Source: Nocardia sp. CNY236
GTDB taxonomy: Bacteria > Actinomycetota > Actinomycetes > Mycobacteriales > Mycobacteriaceae
Direction of reading: 5' to 3'
DNA length: 64,000 bases
Assembly: GCF_000482385.1 (NCBI RefSeq)
Contig: NZ_KI519397.1
Span: 22,981-86,980 of the forward strand
Of the stretch, positions 39,049 to 47,900 are shown in pieces. The position numbers and the translations under genes were made by a program. The notes beneath the pieces were generated by a model. The model searched no databases and was not told where the DNA came from. It saw only the letters and a list, made by a program, of their open reading frames with translations. Each line of letters opens with the position of its first letter. Positions within the stretch are counted from its first letter, which is position 1.

Positions 39049-39220
39049 GCGAGTCGAAGTCCGGCGCTAGTCTCGATATAGGGATCCGATCCGACCGGCG
39101 TGGTATCCACGGTGAACGACGCATATCCGTGAGCATGGACCGATTGCCCGGGTCGACGTGGGTGAGGCGCGAGATTCGTCGGTCGCCGACGTCCGTCCTA
39201 TAGCTTTTGCTCGCCGACCC

Positions 39221-39499
39221 TCAAATGGTGATCCCGAAGACGCTGGTGGGACAGGTCGCGACCACGGTGGGGGTAGTGTTTCGACGCTGCTGTCGAAAGT
39301 TGCGAGCTGAGCTGGTTGCGGTGAGCCAGTTGGAGCAGCAATCGTTCTGTGAAGAGGGGTTGGAATCCTCTGATTCCAGAACCTCGAGTGGGTCGGCCAG
39401 GAGTTCGCGGCCGACCCAACGGCGAACGTTGAACGCAGTCGCGCGGACGATCTGACGGGCGATCATGCCTTGGGTGCGTGATTCCACCGACTCGTTCAT
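39221..39499 (-). CDS. putative 92-aa protein of unknown function
   Basis: ATG 39499 is preceded by GGAGG at six bases, and the product begins MNESVESRTQGMIARQIVRA then FNVRRWVGRELLADPLEVLE, an amphipathic helical stretch, with a Cys/Asn-rich tail. I do not recognise it. It lies in the 39.05-39.72 kb gap between copy A methyltransferase and the WXG100 genes and could be a fragment of a mobile-element gene. Overlapping frames on the same strand (39198-39764) weaken the case. Confidence 0.3.
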   Translation of the reverse strand: MNESVESRTQGMIARQIVRATAFNVRRWVGRELLADPLEVLESEDSNPSSQNDCCSNWLTATSSARNFRQQRRNTTPTVVATCPTSVFGITI

Positions 39500-39723
39500 T
39501 CATGCCTCCGGAAATGCCTCCCTCGTAGCTGATTTCGGCTTGTCGGTCGCCGCAGTGCGGTGGTGGCTCACTAGCACAACGAAAGCGGTGCGAACCCCCA
39601 GGGTCCACAGCGCTTGTATCCCGTCGATTACGATGGATCAATATTGGCGGCAGGTCATCGACGATAAAACCGCAGGTCAGTAAGTGTCGTATCCATTTCC
39701 TACCCGCGCGAGGAGTCCTTGCC

Positions 39724-40065
39724 GTGACCGATCCCGCCGCCACCGCGGCATCATCCAGCACCACATTCGTCGTGGTGCCCGAGTACGTCTCCGACGCCGG
39801 TCGCTACGTGCAGCAGACCGCTCAGAACCTCGTCAGCGGGTTGCGTTCGGCATCAGCCGAAGTCGACGGACTGATGACGAGCTGGCGTGGCGTGGCGGCC
39901 GATGCCTACGCCGGGGCCTGGGACGAGACACACCGCGCCGCGCTGGAGGTGTTCGAGGCGTTGGCTGAAATGGCCGAACTGCTGGGCGTGGTGGTCAACC
40001 GTGCCGCGGCCGCGGACACCACCGCCGCGGACGGTTTCGGCTCGTTGAGCCTGCCGCCGATCTGA
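39724..40065 (+). CDS. WXG100-family protein (ESX substrate-like)
   Basis: A 113-residue helical hairpin protein starting at GTG 39724, with the WXG motif as MTSWRGVAADAYAGAW between two helices. Size, motif position and absence of a signal peptide match type VII secretion substrates/chaperones. It is the first gene of a four-gene toxin module and probably pairs with the next WXG100 protein. Confidence 0.85.
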   Translation: MTDPAATAASSSTTFVVVPEYVSDAGRYVQQTAQNLVSGLRSASAEVDGLMTSWRGVAADAYAGAWDETHRAALEVFEALAEMAELLGVVVNRAAAADTTAADGFGSLSLPPI

Positions 40066-40095
40066 TACATTGACCACCCGAACCGGGGGGACACC

Positions 40096-40407
40096 ATGAC
40101 CGAATTCCGCGTAGATCTCGAGCACCTGGACATCGTCACCGCCCGCATGGAGGGCTTGAATGGTTTTGTGGCGGAATCCCTGCGGGAAGTCGAGGAACGT
40201 ATTGCCGCCGTGCAGGGCAACTGGAGTGGTGAGGCCGCCGATGCGCACGCTACCGCACACGCCGAATGGACCGCTGCCGCCATCAAGATCCGCGAGGGCC
40301 TGACAAGAATGCGGGCTGCGGCCACCGCCGCACGCAAGGAATACGAGTCCGCCGCAGCGGCCAATGTTGCCATGCTCGGCCGCGGTGGCTCCGGGGCCGC
40401 CGAGTGA
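40096..40407 (+). CDS. WXG100-family protein, second member
   Basis: A 103-residue WXG100 protein with the motif GNWSGEAADAHATAHAEW at mid-length between helices. It starts 30 bases after the first member and its stop overlaps the toxin start (GTGA at 40404). The pair probably forms a heterodimer that escorts the large downstream protein to an ESX secretion machine. Confidence 0.85.
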   Translation: MTEFRVDLEHLDIVTARMEGLNGFVAESLREVEERIAAVQGNWSGEAADAHATAHAEWTAAAIKIREGLTRMRAAATAARKEYESAAAANVAMLGRGGSGAAE

Positions 40408-41864
40408 CTGTCATCGAGGTGGCGGTGCCGGTCTACTACGAAACCGCTACCAAGCTGGCTACCGCTGCGGCCGATTTCTGGGCTGCCGTGGATGGCGAAT
40501 GGTCCGCCATGACCGAGGCAACGGATATGGCGGGGTCGTATTCGGACGCGAAAAAGTGGGGCGAATCCTACGACAGCCGGGCCGCGGAAATCTTGCGCAT
40601 GGTCTCCAAGATCGCCAAGGCAGCTCACGGGTACGCCCTGATCTTGCAGGAAATCGGCTACAACCACGAATGCGCCGATCACGTGGCAACCATGGGGGCT
40701 GGTGCGCTGCCCGCCCCACCGACCGTGCTGTACCCCCCGGTGGTCATGTGTCGCTCTCCGCTACCTTCCGCGGGCGGCCCTGGTAACGGTTTGGTGGATG
40801 AGGGTATAGGGCTGGCCGAAATGATCGGCATCGTCGTGCCCGACGGCAACGCGACCACGATCAGCAACGCGGCCGACACATGGGAACGAGTAGCCCGCGC
40901 CGCCGACGTTGCTGGATTTCCGGCCGCGCTCGAGGCGGCCGCGGCTGCTTTCGAGTCGCAGACGGCACCCGAAGTAGCGTTCATCGACGAGGATATCCGC
41001 GCAGTGAAAGCGGCTGCGGAGGCCGTCATTGCGGCTATGGCCGATCTGGCTGCATCCTGCCGCGATCATCGCATTGCCCTGGACGAGCTGCGGGACGACC
41101 TGAAATCGCAGCTCGAGGACATCCGCGACGCGCTGTTGACGGAACTGGCCATCAACGCCGCTATCTCGATTGCCTCGAGCTGGATTACGTTCGGCGCCAG
41201 TGCCGCTGTCGGTGTGGCCGGTGCCGCAGCCATCTGCGCTCGCTACGCGCGCCCGATGCGGCGCATGATCGAGCGATGGCAGGCCGAACGCGGTATCGCC
41301 GCGGGGGTGAAGCTGGATGCCGATATCGCCCGGCATGTACGGGAAATGGAGCGGCTCGAAGACCTGAAACCAGGCGGGCGGCTCAAACCAAAACCCGACC
41401 CACCAGTGGCGCTGAGTGCCGATGACGTGGCAATACTGAGGCAGGGACCGAGCGACACCAATGCCCAATCGCTGACCGCCGCCCTGCGCGAAGGCAGAGT
41501 GACCCCCGAGCAGCAACGTCAGATAGACGCGCTCAACAACGCGCTGGGCAAGCTTCCCCCTCATGAGGGATTGGTGGTCCGGCACACCACCCTCACCGAC
41601 GAACAGCTGGCCCGATACGTTGAGAAGAAGGCGACCACAGAACTTGGGTACACATCCGCGAGTACGAACCGTCAAGGCGTGAATGAGTTGACCGTCAACA
41701 CTTCGAATGTTGAGTTCCAGATCGTCAGTAAAACCGGGCGTGACTATAGCCGGTACGGCACACCGGACGAAGTTCTGTTCGCATCGGGAACGGATTTCGT
41801 GGTGCACAGCAAGGTCTTTGATACAGCAAAGGGTCGTTGGGTGATCCAGATGGCGGAACGATAA
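40404..41864 (+). CDS. ESX-type polymorphic toxin with ADP-ribosyltransferase-like C-terminus
   Basis: A 486-residue protein starting in a GTGA overlap. The N-terminal 110 residues are helical and WXG/LXG-like (YYETATKLATAAADFW). Residues about 170-250 are long helices, 250-282 a hydrophobic Ala-rich segment (ISIASSWITFGASAAVGVAG), then a Pro/Lys linker. The C-terminal 100 residues look like an R-S-E ADP-ribosyltransferase: Arg393 in VVRHT, YTSAST at 416-421 and Glu456 in DEVLFASGTDF. This is the standard design of a secreted polymorphic toxin. The target is unknown. The first Glu of an ExE motif is Pro here, so activity needs testing. Confidence 0.75.
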   Translation: MTVIEVAVPVYYETATKLATAAADFWAAVDGEWSAMTEATDMAGSYSDAKKWGESYDSRAAEILRMVSKIAKAAHGYALILQEIGYNHECADHVATMGAGALPAPPTVLYPPVVMCRSPLPSAGGPGNGLVDEGIGLAEMIGIVVPDGNATTISNAADTWERVARAADVAGFPAALEAAAAAFESQTAPEVAFIDEDIRAVKAAAEAVIAAMADLAASCRDHRIALDELRDDLKSQLEDIRDALLTELAINAAISIASSWITFGASAAVGVAGAAAICARYARPMRRMIERWQAERGIAAGVKLDADIARHVREMERLEDLKPGGRLKPKPDPPVALSADDVAILRQGPSDTNAQSLTAALREGRVTPEQQRQIDALNNALGKLPPHEGLVVRHTTLTDEQLARYVEKKATTELGYTSASTNRQGVNELTVNTSNVEFQIVSKTGRDYSRYGTPDEVLFASGTDFVVHSKVFDTAKGRWVIQMAER

Positions 41865-41875
41865 GGAGCAAAATC

Positions 41876-42154
41876 ATGCCGGAAAAAATCGGTGGCAAAC
41901 TCTTCTACACCGACGAAGAAGCCGAGAAACTCGGGCTGGTATATACCCCGGAGGAATACGCACACAATCAGGCAATATTCGACCAGTTCGAAAAGGACCG
42001 CGCTGCGGCCGGTCCCGCACCCGAAGGGACCACGCCAGGGCTAGGCGGCCGCTTCTCCGACGACCTGGAAGGCACTGAATTCGAGGGCTGGACTCGAGAC
42101 CAGTCAGGCCAATGGTTCGACAAACAGGGGCGGCCGGTCAACAACGAGAAGTAA
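41876..42154 (+). CDS. probable immunity protein
   Basis: A 92-residue acidic protein, ATG 41876 with AAGGAG upstream, 11 bases after the toxin stop. The sequence (KLFYTDEEAEKLGLVYTPEE, then EGWTRDQSGQWFDKQGRP) has no family I know. Small size, acidity and position directly after a toxin gene are the usual marks of a cognate immunity protein. Confidence 0.6.
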   Translation: MPEKIGGKLFYTDEEAEKLGLVYTPEEYAHNQAIFDQFEKDRAAAGPAPEGTTPGLGGRFSDDLEGTEFEGWTRDQSGQWFDKQGRPVNNEK

Positions 42155-42650
42155 GAACCTTTCCGCTCGCGCGGGGATCGTCACTGGTCTTCGGCTGGTT
42201 CTGTTGGAGCACGAAGACATCCAGCATGCACCGACCGCTATCCGGCTGGCTACGACTGCAACTGGCGTGATCGCGTATTCGGCGGGTACGCGTCTGCAGG
42301 AGGATCAATTCAGCCTGAATCTGAAAAGGCCCAGGTCATGGGTCAGGCGAGGATCAGGAAGACGAGAGTTGTAGCCGTTGAGGTGTCGAAACAGGTTGGC
42401 TGGCATCAAAACTCGAGACGATCTCAACGATTTCCCTGACACAGATCACCTCCACCGGGCGTCGGCTCGAATTCCACGGCGGGGGCTGCCTGCGATGGGT
42501 GCGATGTAGCCGACACGCCTGTTGTCACATACCGTGCACGTCGCCCGTCCTACCTGCGAGACAGACAGCGACGATCCGGATCGCCTCGGCGGCCTCGGGT
42601 CGATCAGCTGCAGAACTCGGATATTTCCGGTAGTTCGACGGGAGAGAATG
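42155..42650. other. about 500-bp non-coding stretch
   Basis: No convincing gene, repeat or structured element. Short frames on both strands lack ribosome sites. It ends with the leader of the alpha/beta hydrolase gene (GGGAGAG at 42640-42646). Confidence 0.4.
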
Positions 42651-43583
42651 ATGGACTCGGCAAAGTATCGTCTGGCGGACGAACGACTATGGAGCAGTGC
42701 GGAAGTCACGCCGCAGGAGCTGTTCGTCCGACTGCCGCGTCTCGGCTCTGACGTGCGGGTCCAGATCGTGGGCGACGGGCCGCCCGTGCTTTTCGTGCAC
42801 GGAGCCCCGAACGCCGGCTCTGCGTGGGCGCCCTTGATGGGTGCGCTCTCGAGCTATCGCTGCTTCCTGCTCGATCGGCCGGGCACCGGGCTCAGCGCGC
42901 CGCTGTCGGGCAAGTGGTCGACCGAACGGATGCTCACCTACGCCGACAGCCTGGTGGCGGACGCGCTCGACGCGCTCGATCTCGAGCACGCCGATGTCGT
43001 GGCGTCATCGTTCGGTGGGTATATCACCCTGCGGTCCGCGGCCGCGCACCCGGACCGCATCGACCGCATCGTGCAGATGGGTGCCCCAGCGCTGGTGCCG
43101 GGCATGACTGTGCCCCGGTTCATGCGGTTGCTGACCGCACCGGTCATCGGCAACATTGTTCGCCGGTTGCCCCCGACCGCTAGCGGCAACAACAGCGTGA
43201 TGCGTGAGATGGGGCACCATACGAGTCTCGACAGCGGACGTTTTCCGGATGCGTTCCTCGACTGGTATCTGGCTCTGCAACGCCATACCGACACCATGCG
43301 TCATGACGGCGCCATGATCGCGGCCAGCGCGCGGCGCGGGCGGTTCGCGGATGAACTTCTGCTGACCGACGAGACCCTGCACAAGGTCGTCGCCCCGACT
43401 CTGCTTTTTTGGGGCGCCGACGATGGTTTCGGCGGCGCCGACGTCGGAACGGACCTGGCGACCCGGCTACCGCACGCCACCCTCGACATGCTCGAGGGCG
43501 GCGGCCACCTGCCGTGGCTCGACAATCCGTCGCGGGCCGCCGCCGCCGTGGCCTCGTGGTTGAGTGCGGATGCCACCGTGTGA
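42651..43583 (+). CDS. alpha/beta-fold hydrolase
   Basis: A 310-residue cytoplasmic alpha/beta hydrolase: oxyanion segment VHGAPNAGSAW, nucleophile in ASSFGGYI, acid in GADDGFGG and the His in GGGHLPWLD. Two adjacent ATGs (42648, 42651) are possible starts; the second is better spaced from GGGAGAG. It is followed after about 100 bases by a truncated MFS gene and the cluster 2 operon, so it could be an ancillary esterase/thioesterase of that cluster, or unrelated. Confidence 0.85.
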   Translation: MDSAKYRLADERLWSSAEVTPQELFVRLPRLGSDVRVQIVGDGPPVLFVHGAPNAGSAWAPLMGALSSYRCFLLDRPGTGLSAPLSGKWSTERMLTYADSLVADALDALDLEHADVVASSFGGYITLRSAAAHPDRIDRIVQMGAPALVPGMTVPRFMRLLTAPVIGNIVRRLPPTASGNNSVMREMGHHTSLDSGRFPDAFLDWYLALQRHTDTMRHDGAMIAASARRGRFADELLLTDETLHKVVAPTLLFWGADDGFGGADVGTDLATRLPHATLDMLEGGGHLPWLDNPSRAAAAVASWLSADATV

Positions 43584-43679
43584 GCATTCCGAAAGCGAGA
43601 CGCCCGCCAAAGTGCTTGGCGGGCAGGATGTTTCAAGGGCCGATCGTGATTCCTGCAGCTGTCCAGGACGGCCATCGAC

Positions 43680-44190
43680 AAATTTGCCGCTGAATCCCGC
43701 CAGCTCGCCGGTTTTGGTGATCAGCGGAATGTTCCTGATGTCGTTCGGCGAATCCATGGCGGTCGCGCATTGGATGACGCTGCTGCAAACCAAAGTCGGT
43801 ATCGAGTTGCAAGGCCGTGTTTTTGCCTGCTTCTTGATGGTGATGTCGATGACCGAACCGCTGAGCTATCTGGTGGTCGGACCGCTCGCCGAACACTACC
43901 TGCAACCGCTGTTGGAGCCTGGGCGACCGCGCGCCGATCTCCTGGGACCACTACTGGGTGCGGGTCCGGCGCGCGGGTTGGCGCTGTTGCTGGTCATCAG
44001 TGGTTTGTTGCAATTCGGTTGGGCAGTGCGCGGATGGTTCTACCGGCCGGTTCGGTTCATCGAAGATGTTCTGCCCGACGCCTTCGCGCCGGACGAGATC
44101 GGCGATCGCGATTCTCTGCAGCGGTACGAAGACAGTCAGCCGCTCGACCGTCACTGCCCCTCAGGGGGTTTCGCGAACACAGACAGGTTC
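43680..44190 (+). pseudogene. C-terminal fragment of an MFS exporter
   Basis: The frame contains typical late MFS helices: SSPVLVISGMFLMSFGESMA, LQGRVFACFLMVMSMTEPLS, and GLALLLVISGLLQFGW, then the family tail FIEDVLPDAFAPDE and SLQRYEDSQPLDRH. The first eight or so transmembrane segments are absent, and upstream sequence is unrelated. It runs in frame without a stop into the methyltransferase at 44236. It is probably a remnant of an exporter once belonging to cluster 2; its tail is duplicated at 36211-36252. Confidence 0.7.
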
Positions 44191-44235
44191 TTCCGGGGAG
44201 TAAGACCGCAAGGGATTTTATTGACACTGATTGTC

Positions 44236-44901
44236 ATGACCGATAACGTCTTGCCTGTTCGGCGAGGAGTTGGAGGTGGACCTGTGGGGAATGCGGTAGA
44301 CGCGCTCATCGACCGGTTCTTTCGGTGTCCGAGTGGGATGATCGCGCGAGGATGGTGGCGCGATCCGGTGGCGCATCACCGGATCTTCGACGAGGTGCTG
44401 ACCGTTCTGGACCTGAGAACCGATGATCACTTGTTGGAAATCGGTTGTGGTGGAGGAACTTTTGTCGAACGTGCGTTGAGTTCGGGGTGCTGGGCGACGG
44501 CGGTCGATCACAGTGCGGACATGGTGAACCTGACGCGGGCGCGCAACGCAGCTGCGATACAGGATGGGCGTTTGGAGGTGGTCCAGGCCTCCGCCGAGCA
44601 ATTGCCACTGGACGATGGCCGGTACACCTGCGCGACGATGATGAACGCCTTCTTCTTCATGGACGGTCCCGCGGCGCTGACGCAGCTGCGGCGCGTGCTG
44701 GCTCCGGGCGGCCGGCTGATCGTCCACACGGTGGCGCCGAATCCGCCTGCGACGGTCGCGCCAGGCGTACTGGTTCGGCGCATGCGCTGCTACGAGGAAT
44801 CCGAGCTGGTGTCGATGCTGGCCGACGCCGGATTCGCCGAACCGCGGGTCGAGGCGCGGGATCGTTCGGAACAGCTGGTGACGGCCGTGGTGCCGGCATG
44901 A
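44236..44901 (+). CDS. class I SAM methyltransferase, copy B (cluster 2)
   Basis: A 221-residue methyltransferase: LLEIGCGGGTFVERAL, AVDHSADMVNLT, ATMMNAFFFMDG, VLAPGGRLIVHT. ATG 44236 is taken as the start although the frame is open far upstream through a decayed MFS fragment. Its stop overlaps the NRPS start (ATGA, 44898-44901), placing it at the head of the cluster 2 operon. It probably acts in trans on a carrier-bound intermediate or the final product. A close copy lies at 38374-39048. Confidence 0.85.
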   Translation: MTDNVLPVRRGVGGGPVGNAVDALIDRFFRCPSGMIARGWWRDPVAHHRIFDEVLTVLDLRTDDHLLEIGCGGGTFVERALSSGCWATAVDHSADMVNLTRARNAAAIQDGRLEVVQASAEQLPLDDGRYTCATMMNAFFFMDGPAALTQLRRVLAPGGRLIVHTVAPNPPATVAPGVLVRRMRCYEESELVSMLADAGFAEPRVEARDRSEQLVTAVVPA

Positions 44902-47900
44902 GCGATATAGCCGAAGAGGTGGGTCGGTGTCTGGTGTCGGTGCTGGGAGTGCCCGCGAGTGAGGTCCGGCCCGATCGTCGGCTGCACGAGCTGGGCTTGG
45001 AGTCGTTCACCGCGGTCGGTCTGCATCGCAGGCTTGCCGAACGCACCGGTGCTCGGGTGCCACTCCAGGCGTTCGTCGGGGCGACGGTGCAATCGTTGAT
45101 CGACGAGGTCGGCGCCAGGCGTGGGGGCCGCGAACCGGAGCGAGAGCCGATTGCGCCACCGCCGGCCGACCTGCCGCTGTCTGTCGATACCGACGTCGAC
45201 GAGATGCCGCTCACGCCGATCCAGGCTGCCTACTGGGTCGGCCGGGAGCCGGGCCTCCCGCTGGGCGGTGTTGCCACCTACTACTACTTCGAATTCGACC
45301 GTCGCAGTGCACAGTTCGTGGCCCACAACCCCGTGGACGAGGTCGAGGCACTCGAGGTGGCGTGGAACGAGGTGGTGCAGCGGCACGAAATGTTGCGGGC
45401 GGTCGTGACCGACGACGGGCACCAACGGGTGCTGCCGACGGTCGATCGCTACCGCATCGGCGTGACCGATCTACGTTCCCGACCCGCGCAGGCCGATGCC
45501 GCCCTGGAACGGTTGCGAGCGGCTCGCTCGCATCAGGTACACGACACCGGCATCTGGCCGCTGTTCGACATTCATGTGGCGATGTTGCCGGAGGGCGGCC
45601 TCCGAGTCTTCGTCGGCTTCGACATCATTGTGCTGGACATGGCGAGCTGGATCCTGTTGATGCGCCAGTGGGGTGACCTGGTAGCGGATCCCGGACGAAC
45701 GGTGCCGACCACGGGTTCGTCTTTTCTGCAGATCCTTTCGGATCGAGACCGGCCGGCGTTGCGGGAGCGCTGGCAGCGCGATCGGCACTATTGGCTGGCC
45801 TCCGCGCAGGCACTGCCGGCAGGACCTGCCCTGCCCCACGTCCGCCCGATCGAAGAGTTGAGCGGGCACCGGTTCCATAGGCATGCAGCAGAATTGGATG
45901 TGCAGCGATGGACCGCGCTGGCGGACAAGTGCGCGGCGCGCGGGCTGAGCCCGACGGCGGTGCTGCTGGCTGCGTTCGCGGTGACGTTGCACCGCTGGGG
46001 CGCGACAGACGCTTTCTGTCTCAATGTCACCCTTTTCGACCGGCCGGACTCCGCGCACAGCGCCGGGGTGGTCGGAGATTTCAGCACGACCGCGCTGGTC
46101 GCGATACCTACTGCGGATCCGTTGTCGTGGACCGGGTTCGCCGAGTTCGCTCATCGGGTCAATACGCGGTTCTGGGCGGACCTCGAGCACAGGTCGTTCA
46201 GCGGTATCGAAGTTCAGCGCGCGCAGGCCCCGGATCCGCATCCGCGCTATCCCATCGTATTCACCAGTGGTGTGGGGCTTGGGCAGGGCGACTCCGCGGC
46301 GGCGGGGTGGATCGGAGACGAGGTGTACGGCGTCTCGCAGACGCCACAGGTACTGCTCGACCACATCGTGTGGGATGAGGCCGGACGGCTGCGACTTGCT
46401 TGGGACGCGGTGACCGAGGCATTCTCACCGGGATTCGTCGACGGCATGCTGGCCTCACACCTGCGCCTGCTGGAGACGCTAGCGGTCGAGAAAGATTCCT
46501 GGGAGCGTATCGATCTCGGGTGGAACCCGCATATGGAGATGCCGCAGCCCTTGCCCGATCGGGTGCGCCCGAACGCGGGCCCGGCGTTGGACGATCCGCA
46601 GCGGCAGATTGCGCACTCGAGGCCGGATACGGGCGCGGTATATGGGTCTTCGTCCACCGTCACGCACACTCAACTGTGCGATCGAGCCGCCGCACTGGGA
46701 GCACGGCTGGTGGCCGATGGAGTGCGACCGGGGGACCGGGTGGCTGTAGTGCTGCCGAAATCACCGATCCAGGTCGTTGCCGTGTACGGGGTATTGTGGG
46801 CCGGGGCGACATTCGTTCCGATCGAGCCTGATTGGCCCGCAGCACGGGTCGCATCGGTCTGTGCCCGGGCCGACATCCGGTGCGTGTTGGTTGGTTCGGA
46901 CGACCATGTGCAAGTTCCGCCGACTGTGGGCGTGCATCGGCTCGGGGATGAGATCCCCCGCGGTGCCCCCGAGGTCGACAAGGTCGTGACCGAGCCGGGC
47001 GATCTGGCCTACATCATCTTCACATCGGGGTCGACTGGTGAGCCGAAGGGGGTGGCCGTCGAGCATCGGGCCGCGCGCACCACGATCGACGACGTCAACG
47101 ACAGATTCGGAATCGGAGCGAGCGATCGGGTTCTTGCACTGTCGGCGTTGAGCTTCGACCTGTCGATCTATGACGTGTTCGGGGTGCTGGGCGCTGGCGG
47201 CGCGCTGGTGCTGCCCGACGTGGCCAGGCAGCGCGATCCGAGTCACTGGTGTGAATTGATCGCAGAACACCGGGTGACAGTATGGAACACCGCGCCGGCG
47301 GTCGCCGAGATGCTCATCGAATACGCCGAGGCCGATCCCGCGGCCGCTGCCCGGTTGGCGTCACTGCGGCTGATGCTGTTGTCCGGCGACTGGATTCCGG
47401 TGACCCTGCCGGATCGCCTACGGGCCGTGGTGCCGGGGCTGCGGGTGATCAGCCTCGGTGGCGCCACCGAGGCCGCCATCTGGTCGATCCACTACCCGAT
47501 CGACCAGGTCGACCCGGCCTGGTCGAGCATCCCGTACGGCCGTGCACTGCGTGATCAGTACTTCCTCGTGCTCGACGACGACGGGCGGCCCTGCCCGGTG
47601 GGAACTGCGGGAGAGCTGCACATCGGTGGTGCCGGGCTGGCACGCGGATATGCCGGCGACGAGGAACAGACCGCCCGCCGTTTCGCCCGACACCCGCGTA
47701 CAAACGAACGGCTCTATCGAACGGGCGATCTCGGTCGCTGGTGCACCGACGGGACGCTCGAGTTCCTCGGCCGCAGCGACCGGCAGGTGAAGGTCCGCGG
47801 GCACCGGATCGAGCTGGGCGAGATCGAGGCGGTGGTGGGGCGGCTGCCCGGGATCCGGGCCTGTGTGGCTGCGGCGCTTCCCGGCGCCGACGGGCGCGCG

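Noticed and set aside
39198..39764. 188-residue minus-strand frame as a transposase
   Set aside because: No transposase motifs, no terminal inverted repeats or target duplications seen; only the shorter 92-residue frame has a ribosome site.
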